Shown here piece by piece: positions 33,229 to 45,244 of a DNA stretch of 64,000 bases (positions are counted from its first letter, which is position 1; each line of letters starts with the position of its first letter). The stretch covers positions 3,720,001-3,784,000 of the forward strand of contig JAVFKD010000016.1 in assembly GCA_036429605.1 (NCBI GenBank), given 5' to 3'. The notes under the pieces are model-generated. The model searched no databases and was not told the DNA's origin. It saw only the letters and a program-made list of their open reading frames with translations. This stretch comes from Cladobotryum mycophilum. Taxonomy: Eukaryota > Ascomycota > Sordariomycetes > Hypocreales > Hypocreaceae. A program made the position numbers and the translations under genes.

Positions 33229-33914
33229 GGCGGGGCGCAACACCCTTGTGAATGATGAAGACATTTGTGATATCTTGTTGTTGTTCTTGTTCCTGTGTAT
33301 GTATAAAAGACCAATTGGGGTGTATAAAGAACAAAAAAGGGGGGAGACGAAGAATTCAACCTGAGAAGGACAACGATACGGAACAAGAAGGATTATATAA
33401 AGGGAAGAAAAAGAAAGAGGCTATGATAAGCGCCACGTAAATGCAGCTGAGTTATGATCAATGTAGTAATACTCTGTTACATACAATACGACCCGACTTG
33501 CTGTCGTCGCAAAATATCCCACCACCAACTTGTCTTGGTGGGTGGAGCATGAAAATGTGGCGGCTCAGCCGAGGATATCCTCCCTCCCCCTCTGGCGGGG
33601 GGGCAGATCCGTGGTTTTTCCGCTCATTGTATTCTTAGCGGAAAGCGGAAATCTTGCATGCATGTGATTGATGGTGGGGGCTGGTTTGTTATCTGACAAA
33701 TGATAAAGGATTATGTAAGGTCTTCGAACCCCCCCGGAATGCGGCAGATCTTGGCATCCGAGGTTGTAGGTCATGTGATCTTTAACCGTTTCCGACAAGG
33801 ATTTTGGGGCAAGTTTGTCAATGGTTGGTAATGATGCGGCTTGGAGGAGTTGGAGGCTCAAAACAACGGATTGACAAAAAAAAAACGAAAAACGGAATTG
33901 AGGCCCGCTCAAAT

Positions 33915-34567
33915 ATGGTCGGCTCAATACTTCGACACCTGTGGTCCCCTCCCACGAGGAGATCCCTCACGGCCCTCTCATCAGCCACCCCGAAACCCCA
34001 ATCCATCTTCCACGCCTCGCCATCATCATCATCATCATCCTTCCTCCTCTCCCGCGTCGCCGCCGCCGCCTTCTTCTCAACCACGCCCGCCCCGCAAGCA
34101 ACCCTCAACCAGGTCCTGCGCGGCATCCGCAAGGGCAAGCGCGCTCGCCACGCCGTCTCCCCCGCCCTGTCCAACACCCACTGCCCGGCGCTCAAGGGCG
34201 TCTGCCTCCGCGTCGGCGTCGTGCGCCCCAAGAAGCCCAACTCGGGGGAGCGGAAGACGGCCCGTGTGAAGCTCAGCTCCGGCGCCGTGGTGACGGCCTA
34301 CATCCCTGGCGAGGGGCACAACATCCAGCAGCACAGCGTCGTGCTGGTGAGGGGCGGGAGGGCGCAGGATTGTCCTGGTGTGAGATATCACTTGGTGAGA
34401 GGGGCTTTGGATCTGGTAAGTTTTTTTCTTCTGAGTGTTGGGTGCGTGGGATTGATAAACATGAGATATGGTTTACTGATATAATGATGCAGGGCGGTGT
34501 TGCGACCCGAACGACAAGTCGAAGTAAATACGGAACCAAGAAGCCTAAGAAGGCGACTGTTGGTTAA
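33915..34567 (+). CDS. Mitochondrial small-subunit ribosomal protein uS12m
   Basis: Decoding-centre protein of the mitochondrial ribosome. Exons 33915-34415 and 34493-34567 give 191 aa. A Ser/Pro/Ala-rich presequence of about 80 residues precedes the S12 fold: TLNQVLRGIRKGKRARH, ALKGVCLRVGVVRPKKPNSG (the conserved KKPNS loop), GEGHNIQQHSVVLVRGG and DCPGVRYHLVRGALDLGG. The tail SRSKYGTKKPKK is typical. It is divergent from the acyl-CoA dehydrogenase across 686 bp. The start at 33915 is chosen because upstream in-frame text is not presequence-like. Confidence 0.95.
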
Positions 34568-34982
34568 TAGGGATGTGTTGAACTGAAACAAAGCAAAAAT
34601 ACAACGCTCATGATGAATCAAGAGAAAGCCTCGATAGACTTTATGGGGGATGATGTTGAAAAGCTCAAAATGAAACAAAAAGGTTATTCTGCACTGGTCG
34701 CGGAATACTATACTATACGAAACACATTACAATTCATGAGATGGATGACCTAGAAACCCAAGGCACCTCTTCAATTTTCAGTACATTTACATGAGCAATA
34801 ATTTTCCAAATTCAAGTCAAAGCCGACGGACGCCCTTTATACCACCCACATTGTAAAGTTCATGCCATGTTCCCCGTTTCACCCATCAATGCAGCTAAGA
34901 ATGGGAAGTCCAAACCAGTAGTTAAACAATACTCGTCTCATTACCCTCTTTATGTTTCCCCCTATTCCATGTTCCTCCAAGC

Positions 34983-36472
34983 CTAACCCTTTTGGTTCTC
35001 CCAGCCCTCAGGCTTTGACATGCCATTCACGTCAAAGAATTTTGAAGTGCCTAAACGTGCCATGTTAGTCTTCTGTCACAGACATCTCCAACATCAAATC
35101 ACTTACAAGAGTAACCCTTCCAGTCAAAGTTCTCCTTGGGGTCGCAGTGACAGCGTAGGTCAAGTCGCCGCTTCTCGCTAGTGGGGCAGTGCGTGAAGGG
35201 AACGTGCCAATAGGCAATGTCATCGAAGAATTGAATCTCAGACTTCTTAAGCATGAGACCCGCAGCGATGGAGTGTACTGGAGCATCTCCCCATCGTTCG
35301 TAGAAGAAGCCGCCATCGTGGTCCAGGGACTCGAAGAAGTCAGTGTAGGCCTTGCTTCGGAGCCACTCCAGGCTACCAATTTCAAAGTTGGACCACTACA
35401 TATTCCACGTTAGTCAAATCAGACAGACAAATAGGGTGTGAGGGTAACTCACGAAATGACAGTTGTTGTATGTATCGCCGCCATCGTCACTCAGAAACTT
35501 CATCGCGTTGTCCGCCGCAATGTGCTCCGGGTGGTTCTTCATAAACTTCTTGGTGCTATCCCAAAGAGTCTCAATGGTGGCCGGGTACTCATACAAACTC
35601 AGCACAAAGCTGTATTTCTTTCCCTGCTCAGCCATGAGACGGAAGGGGTCGTAGTGGATATCGCAGAAAAGCTTGACCGAGGGCTCCACTCGCCAGTAGT
35701 ATTCGTAGTTCATCATCAAGGGTTGGCGGAAGAAGAAACCAGACTCGAATCGGCACATGTGACGGTAGCTGATTGAGTCGCCGTAGATGATCTTGCGGGC
35801 TGCCATGTCCTCACGAACCTTCTTGGCCTTGTCCTGGTCAATCCATTCAGGGAATGACCAATGCTCCTTGGGAATCAGGCCATAGTGAGTCTTGCCAGAA
35901 ACAAGCGAAGTTGTAACCTTTTTGAACGTCTCATCAAAGGGTTGATCGTTTAGGAAGACCCAATCGTAGTTGAAGCGTCGGTTGAAGCGATCCTCCACCT
36001 GTTGGATGGAGCCCGCAATGTCCCAGACGTCACTGTTTCGGGCCAGGGTAACAAAAGTTGCATTCATTCGAGGACCTTTGGCAATGCCCATGGCATTCCA
36101 GTCAGGATCAGAGGGACTCATGGCAAGAGGGAACTCCGCGGCACTGCCTGTTGAGGGCTTCTTGATGCTTGTAGTGTCGCCATGGGTAGTATCCTTGGTC
36201 GGTTGTTGCTTGGTAGGTTGTTCCTTGGTTGGTGGCGGCGACTGATGTTTCTCTGGCTGGTTGGGAGGATAGAAAGATCCGGTACCCTTTCGAAGATCAA
36301 CGCCCTCGTACTTGGAGTTCGAAATGAAGTAAAAGAGGACAAGTGTCTGGGATGACGGTTAGCACCGAATTCGTTTTGATACGACAAACCATTGTTAAAT
36401 GGCACTGAGGTTCCTTACAAAGAACGCGATGACGAGGTAGCGCACGTAGCGCGCATTACCTGTCGCCATCAT
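34983..36472 (-). CDS. Alpha-1,2-mannosyltransferase, KRE2/MNT1 (GT15) family
   Basis: Golgi type II membrane enzyme extending O- and N-linked mannose chains. Exons 36419-36472, 35453-36346, 35107-35395 and 34983-35050 give 434 aa. The N-terminal anchor (YVRYLVIAFFTLVLFYFI) is split by intron 1. A Pro/Thr/Lys-rich stem follows, then GT15 motifs: RMNATFVTLARNSD, RRFNYDWVFLNDQPF, the family signature YYWRVEPSVKLFCDIHYDPF, YNNCHFWSNFEIG (across intron 2) and DHDGGFFYERWGDAPVHSIA. Introns have GCTAAC or GACTAAC branch sites. Two adjacent ATGs (36472 and 36469) could serve as start. An exact KTR orthology is not claimed. Confidence 0.94.
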
Positions 36473-39400
36473 GAAGGATGATCACCTTGGACAGGTGCAA
36501 TCGATCAACCAACGACAGGGCGAAAAGTTGGTGATGATGATGATGGTTGAAGGCGGAGAGTCCGGCCGTCTTCGAGATAGCAAAGTATACGGTGAGAGAG
36601 AAGGAAATTGTCGAAAGGGGGATCGGCGGATGCTGATAAGTCGTCGTCGTCGTCGTCAGATGTTTAAATGCCCATGGCCGATACGCAACTCGTCTGTTGG
36701 TAGGAGGACAGAAAAAAGAGGATCACCCGTATCCGTCAAGGATAACAGGGAGGGTCGTAGGTTGGCAAAAAGAAAAGGAAACGGTGCACTGTATTGTAAA
36801 CAATGTACAAGGGACAGGCAGAAATAAAGAGAAGAAGAAGAAGAAGAAGAAGGCAATTGAGAGTGCGAGGTTTAAAAGAAAAGGACAGAGTTTGAAGAGA
36901 AGTCGCCGAAAGTCTAGAAAAGCACGAATCGACTTGAATGATGATGATGGGCGGGATGCTTGCTATTAGAGGGCCAGCTGCAGGAGGAGGTAGTACCTTG
37001 GCAGTAGGTACCTGTGCCCGTATCTGTTTGTGCCTGTACAGACTGGCAGAAGTACTCAGTACCTGGAGAGTTTTTACGGGGAATTTAGCACAGCCCTCCC
37101 TTCTTCAGTGGAGTGCTGGACCAAGCTCACTAAGAGCGGGGGGTCGATTCAGAGCCCTGGGCTAGGCTTGCAGAGCTTGTTAGGTGCATGCAGTGCAATG
37201 CGGCAGTGTAGAACAGCCCTGGAGCTCTGATGGAGAAGATAATGATGAATGTCGGGTCCCTGAATTAAGGGAACCATGCCTATAGATTCAGGTTCCCTTA
37301 TAGTGAGATTCAATGTGTGGAATGCTTCACCCCTGGCTAAGCCCTTTGTTCACTCACCACTTCTACTACTACTAATTGCTGCTGTTGTTGCTACAAGTAA
37401 TATTGCGTAGAGTTTGTACCGACTGGAAACTTGTAATACCCTTATTTTAGTGGGTTGTTTGCTTCAGCCTTGGTTGTCTTGGGCGATTAGGGAGGCCCAC
37501 CCTTCAGCTACTACTACCATGACCTGCGAAGCCTTGGGAGATGGGATGGCGGGAGGTGAGAGCCGAGGACGGAGGGAGACATGAGGCCAGTGAGTGATTG
37601 ACGCACAAAAGACTGGCCTAGGCTTTCGACAAGCGATGCAAGGGGGCCCGAAGCAGAAACAGCTCGTATGAGCACGCGACATATTCACACCAAGGGAAGG
37701 GGGAATACCAATAACGAATAATCAGATATTTCCCTTTGTCCTCTTCCCTCTAGAACACTTATTACTCCATAAAGGAGGTCGGCTAGTATCGTCAAATCAT
37801 AGGGATGGCCTGCATCTAGAACCTGTCCATGAACCCACTTGGAAGCCAGAAAGTTTCGGGCGTTTCAGAGCTGATAAACAAAACCCAACCCCCTTGGAGA
37901 AGATCGCGAAGAAGCTGACGTAACAAGAAACACTATGACCTCGTATTTGGCGTGTATGGTTTGTATGTATTATGCGCTCGGCTCGTACGGCTTGTTGGCC
38001 TGGCCTGGCTTGGCCTGATTCGACCTGACTTGCACGACCAACTTGGACGGGAAATGGATGCGATTCCTTGCACAGGTTGGGTTGGCAGGTTCCTTACAAG
38101 TACAAGTCAGTCCATCAGATGGCACACAAGATCTTGCTGTAACCGATGCTGCAGGCAGGCAGGCAGGCAAAGAATTGTTTAAAAATCCCTGTGTTTCAAA
38201 AGCAATCCATGAAAAGGCAATGGACAGGGTCGCTGTCTGGAGGAGGTACAAGTAGAAATTGCATGCCTAACCAGGATCGATTTCTGGCAGATAGCCTATT
38301 AGATATAATATGTACAAGTACAGCACTCTCGGCAGCATGTCTCTTGGCATGCAAATGATGTCGATGCCTGCTGCCCTGCCTTTCTGCCAGGTTGTGCATA
38401 CGAAACTGTTTGTACAGATACAAGCAAAGTACATTTACATTTACATTGTCATTGTACATTAACCCAGCCCAGGTTCTATTTTTGGACCATGGCCTTGTCT
38501 CTGATGGCCTCAGATCGAGTTGGACAGCGATTGGATCGTACAATAAATTCAATCAGTATTCATATTTTGGATATTGAATCCTTCCATCCTATTGTCATCC
38601 ATTATAATGCGTTTCAGAGCCTATTCTTCTTTTCGTCAATAAGGAAGAACGGTGCATCGAGACCCAGTGAATGAGTGCCTCTGACCAAGTACAGAGGCGC
38701 CCGCTACCTACTTGTAGATACATGGTGGGTGGCATTCTTTAGCGGGCGTCAATTAAGGCTGCCCTCCCTTCCATTGACACAACCACGTGACTGCTCCTCG
38801 CCGAGTGACTAGCGATTTTCCTCCCCTCTCGCTGATCCAGAGTCGAAATTGGCCAGATGTGGGGTGTCGTCAAGGACGTCAGTTTCTCTCTCTCTCTCTC
38901 TCACCACTTCTCGCAAGTCTCTCCACTAGGCTTCCCTTTTCGCCCTCTCATTCTGCACCCAGTTGCTTGCCCAACACTCGATTTTCTGGATCATCCGGTA
39001 CTTGAGCTGTTGGGCTTGTGCTTTTTTTATTCCATCTGTCTTGCCTTGTCTTGTCTTGCCTTGCCTTGCGGTGCCGTGCCCTCTTTGGTCTCTATCTTCG
39101 ATATTTTCGACTCGCATCTGGAAGACAACATGATAGATTTGTGCGCTTTTGCCTACCTCACGAACCTCTTATCATCTTAGCGGTATGTTGAATCTGTACA
39201 TTTCTTTCCCCTATGTTTTATATCCCAGGATCCATTATCGTTTGTGGGGAGCGGTTGGAGGAAGCGCCAGCGTTGCGTGAGTGGGCGGGAACCTTGATAT
39301 CAGGCATGGGTTACAACGTCAACCTCGCCAAACATGTGCCCAATGGATCGCAAGAGGCACACGGAACTCGATTCCAACCGGCGGCTCCAACTTGACACGC

Positions 39401-39707
39401 AGCGTTTTATGAGCTTCAACTACAACTGCTCGATACTTTTATGCAAATTCATGGGCAGAATCTGAATTTGGCGCACGCTCAACCTACCCGCTTTCCACGG
39501 TACTTCCAAACGGCCGGTTAGAGTTGGGGCTGAATGGTTTGAAGGCGGCTGGCATGCTTCTCGGCAGAATTGGGCTGTCACTTTCACAGACCGTTAAAAA
39601 TCCACCTTCTTTACAACTTGTTACGGCATCGATCCTTGCCCATCGCCCGGCTAACACATGTATTAGCATAGTACGATTCATTATTTCGTCGTCGGACCTG
39701 ATATATA
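36473..39707. other. 3.2 kb intergenic region, no gene recognised
   Basis: Both strands show only chance frames. Simple repeats: (GAA)n at about 36828-36850, (GCAG)n at 38150-38169, (CT)n at 38883-38901, and TTGTC/TTGCC pentamers at about 39040-39070. It contains the hairpin at 37266-37300. The right end holds the PAT1 promoter. Confidence 0.6.
37266..37300. repeat. Perfect 10-bp inverted repeat with 15-nt loop
   Basis: TAAGGGAACC at 37266-37275 is repeated in inverse as GGTTCCCTTA at 37291-37300. It can form a stem-loop on either strand. It is not next to a gene end that I recognise (the nearest start is the KTR gene, 0.8 kb away). Confidence 0.8.
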
Positions 39708-42222
39708 ATGTCTGGTTTTTTCGGCTTCGATACCAGCGGCCGTCACAACACGGCCGCGCCTGGTTTCTCCCAGGCCCACGACCCCTTCGCCAACCTCTCA
39801 GGCCAATATGAGGATGGCGATGAACTAAACTTTGAAGACACCTATGACGGTCTCGGAGACCAATTGGACGAGACTGACGATGTCTTCAACGACGACACCT
39901 TTGGAGGCGGCGGCGATGATTTCAGTACCAACAAGGTCGGGAAGGACTTTGATTTCTTCGGCCAGACTGCCAAAGTCGTAGATGCCATGGAAGAGGAGCA
40001 TGTTCGATTCACCCGACAACGTCCGACCGCGAGATCGAGCGCTGCACAGAGTCAACCCATGGCCGTACCCGCACAGGCGGCTTCTTACTACGGAGAATCC
40101 ATCCCAAAGCCTATTCGAACCGGTTATGAAAAGTACAAGGATTCTGAGCCTCTGCCAGACCTCCATGTCGATCAAAGTATTTGGGGCATTGGCCCGTCCA
40201 AGATTGCATCTTCTGCTCCGAGGCCTTCTGCTATGCCCTCCATGCCCGCAATGTCGAGCTCGGCTACTAGCCGCAAAATCATGAGCCTCGAGGAGGTGGA
40301 GGCGGCGATGCGAGCGAAGCCTTCCCCTCAACTGGTGTTTTCAGAGACTGCTTCATATCAACACTCTCATCCTAGCTACTCCAATCACCCATCCCCTATG
40401 GTCCAGCATGGTCATGCTCAGCCCGTTACGATTCTCCAGCGACCTCCGACTATGCAATCGAAACCTGCTGCGTCTTCTGCAAAGATCCCTACCCCACCAG
40501 GACAGGATCAGTATCAGCACTTGCAGCATCAACAGGTACCCCCCGTCCAGCCTATGCAGATCCTGCAGAATCCCGGCCGCCTGTCGAGTGAGGCTGCAAG
40601 GCTTGGGGCTGCCAGCCATCAGCTTTCCCGCTCATTGGGTTCCGTACCGCAGATACCCCAGGGGCAAGCACATCCCCAAGCTGCTAACCCACTGTCCGAG
40701 GAAGAGAAGCTTGCGTTTTTGGACCAGGAGACAAAGCGTGCAAAGCGCAATCATAAGATTTGGCTTCTTTCCAAGGACAATGGCGTGATGACACCCCAAG
40801 ATAAAAATTTCATCACAAGGATTCAGCTTCAGCAGCTTGTCTCTGCCACGGGTAATCCCTCTGAGCCGGGGCCTGATGCATCGCTCTTTGAGGACTTTTA
40901 CTATCAAGTTTATAGTCATATTCGTGCTGGACAGCGACAAAATCCTAGCCAGCCCCTTAGCAATTTCGCTCAGACATATCTCTTTCAAACTGGTGGTCGA
41001 CATGGCAATATGCGTCGCCATGGAAGACCTGCGGAGAACCACATTCAGCGGATGGAGCAACAGGTGCAGAGAGCAGTCGAGGCGGCCAAGAACAAACCCA
41101 AGAACCCTCAGTTGGTAATCGCGGGCAGCTTGGGAAAGATATCCTTCAGCAACGCCAAGACCCCAAAGCCACTTCTCAACATCAAGCGCGCGGAGTCTGA
41201 TGCTCACCGTCCCAGCAATGGCAAGAAGTCACCGACCGAAGCCAGCGGACTTAATCGCAGGGCCATGTTGAAGAATGCGGAAAAGGCTTACATGACCTTG
41301 ATGAAACTCGAGGACCATGTCCGACTCATCCCACCACCCCTGACAAATCAGCCAGACGAGGAGCTCCAGGAGAAGCACAGGGAGTGGGCTGCTGGCCTGG
41401 AGGCGCTCAATGCTCAGCTTTGGCAGGAATTAAAGGTACACGAGCCCATTGGAGCCACAGTTCCTCACCCATTTATTGCTTTCCTCTCTTGCGCCAAGGG
41501 AAAGAAGGCCATTCCGCGCATCTTCCCCCACCTCAGTTTTGAGCAGCGCACTACGATTTTGACTATGATTATCTATCATCTTGGTCAATTGGACGTTGTG
41601 CAAGAGGCGACCGTTGACAATGACGAGACGACTCTGAACGCCAGATTGCGCGAGAATATTGATTTGTTCATGTCGACTGTAATGCCATCGTTGATGCAAT
41701 ACTTTAATGATACTGGGCTGGACATTGTTGATGGCGTCCTGAACTTGATTGCGACCAATTCCAACTTTGATCTCATTGCCAAGACAAGGGTTGGAGTCTC
41801 TATCCTCACTTTGATTCTTAGCCGCGCCGTGCTGCTGAAACAGACAGGCGGCGGAAATACCGAACAGTGGGATAAATGGTATGTGCCGCTGTTTAGTATG
41901 ATGTTTTCCAATTACTAACTCCTCATCTAGGGATCAAACCTATGAAATTTTGTTTAGCAGACTTGAACCTTTGCTGCCATACATCTTCCCCGGTAGCATC
42001 AACACTGGGTCAGACGTCTATGTCTGGCAACTTTTGGCTGCCATTGGAGTCAGCGCCAGCAATGATCAGCAGACTCGCCTCGTTCTTGCCATCAAGGACC
42101 GTGTTATCGGCACCATTGCTTTGTCGAAAACGCTGCCGGCAGCCATGGCTGCTGAGCGACTTGGAAGCGTCAACCTTTTCCTGCATTCAATCGGTTTAGA
42201 TGCGGAAATGCTGTCGTCGTAA
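39708..42222 (+). CDS. PAT1: mRNA decay factor Pat1
   Basis: Scaffold linking deadenylated mRNA, Lsm1-7 and the decapping machinery in P-bodies. Exons 39708-41878 and 41931-42222 (52-nt intron with TACTAAC branch) give 820 aa. The N-terminus MSGFFGFDTSGRHNTAAPGF followed by an acidic stretch is the Pat1 start. A Pro/Gln-rich middle with LSEEEKLAFLDQETKRAKRN-type region follows, then the conserved RMEQQVQRAVEAAKNKP... and NLIATNSNFDL/GVSILTLILSRA helical C-terminal domain. Convergent with RPC5. Confidence 0.94.
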
Positions 42223-42773
42223 AGGGTTGCCCAAGTTCATAAAAACAGCGCTATGTTATGCAGCTTGGATAGGTTGGGATTCTGTGCTACTTTGGGGCTG
42301 CATGTGCTATGATACGGGACAAGGTTGGGACGGTTGGAGAAGCGTTTAGCAAACTGATTTGCTCATGGGTGAGGGATACGCGGGAAAGCATCGATTTATA
42401 TATATTTTTCCAAGTTGTACTACTATCCACGTCTTTGCGAAAAGATGTGGAATGAGGATCAGGTTATGGACATTGTTGTGCGGGTTTACGCATATTGGCC
42501 TTTGGCGGGAAACTCGGCGGAGAACGGCGATGGATAATATGAATCCTTCTTGGAGTGACAAGAAAAGCAGAATCGAATTGAAAGCATGTAATCACAGACG
42601 AGCAGTTCAATATTACATTTTCAGCGCACGAGTTCATTCTTATATATGCTTTGAATTGCTGAATCCAGAAACCGAAGCGCCTAACCCAATGCGAATCGTC
42701 TTTGCTTACGGAGTACAACCAGGGAATGTAGCAAAGGCAACATTTTAGTCCAGAGGAAGAAAATCATCACTGT
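42223..42773. other. 3' intergenic region between PAT1 and RPC5
   Basis: A 551-bp spacer between convergent genes. No gene seen. Confidence 0.5.
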
Positions 42774-44019
42774 CTAAGAAGCTGCTGGCCTCGTTCTTCC
42801 TCCTCTTCTCGCTGCCATGGCTGCGGCGGCACCAGCCCTTGGCCGACCCTTTGGCCTAGGAGCCATTTCAGCTGCGGGTTGGGGTGGTGGAGGAGCGGCG
42901 ATGGGCTCCGGTTTGATGACTACTACTGGCGCAGGAGGTTCTGGGACGGGATCGGGCTTCTTGATGCCACTGACTGCTTCGAGGAATTGCTTTTCTTCCC
43001 ACTTTGTGCCCAGCGCGGGGACCAATTCCTCCAGCTCCTTGTCATCGTCTGCCTTGTCCTCCCCTTCTGTCTGCGGTCTCAGGAACAAGCTATCATTGTA
43101 GACCTCCCAGGCCGTCTCCTCGTTCTCATCCGTGTAGCGCATCTTGCGCCAGGGCTCGGTCTGCACGGCGCGCAGGCGGTCGGCCATGGTCTCGGTGGAG
43201 ACGCCGTCGCCGTCCGAGGTGGTCTTGATGGACATGTGGATGGCGCGCGCGGAGGAGGCGGAGGGGGCGGCGGCTTCTTTGGATGCGGCGGCGGAGGCCT
43301 GGCGCTCGAGTTGGGCGGTGGCGTCGAGGTGGTGGAGTTGTGGGCGGAGGTGGACGAGGGAGGAGACGGGGGTGAGGTGAAGGTCCTCTGTTGGCAGTTG
43401 GTTAGCGGATGTGTAAAGGATTTGAGATGAGTGAAGAAGGGGGGAGGGGGGTTGTAAACGTACTGCCTTGGAAGACGCCGACCATGTATTGGACTTCATC
43501 TGCGTCGGGATATTGTCCTCCTAACGTCTGTGTGCTGAGAACCTTGCCCTGCCTGACAGCCTCGTTCCAATCCAGATTGTCATCCTCGTCTTGATCGCCC
43601 TTCTTCCTCCCGGGCGCCCTCTGCTGCACGGCGCCGAACCCGAACCCACCGGCCAGGCCATGACTCCCGCCATTCTTCAGCGTCATGGAGGTCTGCAGGG
43701 CGCGGCCCCAGCGCAGGCCCTTTTCGCGGTCGTAGGCGCTGGTGTTGTCGACAGGCATGTCGACCTCGACCATGCCGGAGGCGGCCTTGAGGCGCATCTC
43801 GGTGGGCGGCGGGCGGGGTGCGTTGTCGGTGCGGTTGGGGTGCTGGAGGACGAGGAGGCGGCGGCCGAGGGGCAGGGCGGGGTTTAGGAAGACTTGGTAG
43901 CTGGCGGTGATGGGATCCTCGTCGTCGTCGTCGTCGTTGTTGTTGTCATCGTGTGTAGTGGTGGGAACATTGTCTGGGATGGGTTCGTCCACCAGGTCCA
44001 TTGGATCTAGCTTGGACAT
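42774..44019 (-). CDS. RPC5: RNA polymerase III subunit Rpc5 (Sin-like)
   Basis: Subunit of the Rpc4/Rpc5 heterodimer of Pol III (TFIIF-like), working in the nucleus. Exons 43464-44019 and 42774-43387 give 389 aa; the 76-nt intron has GTACGT and CAACAG borders. After an acidic start, the Sin-like core reads ASYQVFLNPALPLGRRLLVL, LQHPNRTDN, MVEVDMPVDNTSAYDREKGL, and across the intron VQYMVGVFQGKDLHLTPVSS then LVHLRPQLHHLDA. The C-terminal half is low-complexity, ending in a Pro/Ala-rich tail and basic RPKGRPRAG, which could be an AT-hook-like patch. Confidence 0.92.
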
Positions 44020-45244
44020 GTTGAGGATTTTGGATTATCGGGTTGCTACAAGGGATCAATTGGCTTGGTATTTTCTCTGGCTATGCTATGATCGAATTGG
44101 CGATTTGATATAGTAAGTGTGTTATGGGTAAATATGCCTTTTTGCTGTTGCCAAAGCAGGTATGTCGTCTTGGTGGTGGGTTGAGGTTTTGATGACGAGG
44201 TGGGGGAGCTTTGGAGAAATTTCCTGCGAAATTTCCTTATCGACATCTTATCGCAATCTTATCAGATCGCATCCGGATCTAGCTTGCCGGATTCCGAAGC
44301 CTGCACGTAATTGGTGGTTCACGTCAACCCCCTTGTTTGTGCAAGAGTTGTTGTTGGCTCAATGGTCATGTCATGCCTAGGCATACCAGGGTAAAAATAG
44401 AGTATGAAATGATCCATGGCGTAAGGCTATTGGTTCAAGTCCAGTGCTTCTCCAACGCAATCCATTGTTTCGAGAAGGGCTATTGATGCGGCTAAAAAAG
44501 AGAACTAGCTGAACAAGAGGGCTTGCAGAGGGCTTCAGGGGTGAGACACGGTTCTTCAGCCTCTATTCCGTGCCGTCGACCCGCACCGCGCGGCCACATG
44601 AGCCAAGGGGTCACGATAAGGGCAGCGGTCCAATAGCTCTGAGCTCAGGAGAACGACACGTGCAGTTGCCAGAGCGCATAAAGGGCGCATGAGGTCTTGG
44701 CAAGCTTGGAGGACAAGCCTTTGAGCGGATGGCCGTGGAGAATGGGACTGTCGACTCAAGATCGATTCGACTGGCATGGAGTACAATGGCCAGGAATTTG
44801 AACAGTTCCAAAAAAGAGTTCACAGAGATGGCCCACAACGGAATCACAGCAAACTATCGTTGCAATCAACATTACGTATTCTTGATCTCCTACTCGGTAT
44901 TTCGGAACCAATGCTCGAGATCAACGCACACACAGTCACCAAATTGCTTCTTCTGAATGTGGCGTCTGTGCAAGACGACCGAATTAGCCCAGAACGCCCA
45001 AACCAGGATGTTTGATCCCGCCTTTTTTTCCCTTTTCCAAGAGCCAAGTGTTTCTTCATATTATACAAGCATCTCCCTCAGTCCAATATCCTTTGTTCTC
45101 TCTCTCTCTCTCTCTCTCTCTTGGTTATTCATCGTCATGTCTGAATGATTTCTCGACTCTCGTTTACTTAGTCTAGTGCTTTGGCTTCACTCATTTGCCA
45201 TTCCAGCTAATTCATTTTCATTGGATGCTTGTCCTTCCCTCGCC
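44020..45244. other. Intergenic, no gene recognised
   Basis: About 1.2 kb between divergent RPC5 and the glycosyltransferase. A (CT)n tract at about 45101-45121 precedes the glycosyltransferase. No coding sequence recognised. Confidence 0.55.

Noticed and set aside
38150..38169. GCAG tetramer array as a possible CRISPR or satellite
   Set aside because: Only about four units of four bases and no spacers; an ordinary microsatellite.
44400..44460. T-arm-like sequence (ATTGG-TTCAAGT-CCAGT) suggesting a tRNA
   Set aside because: No matching acceptor stem, D arm or anticodon arm upstream; only the T-arm-like hairpin exists.
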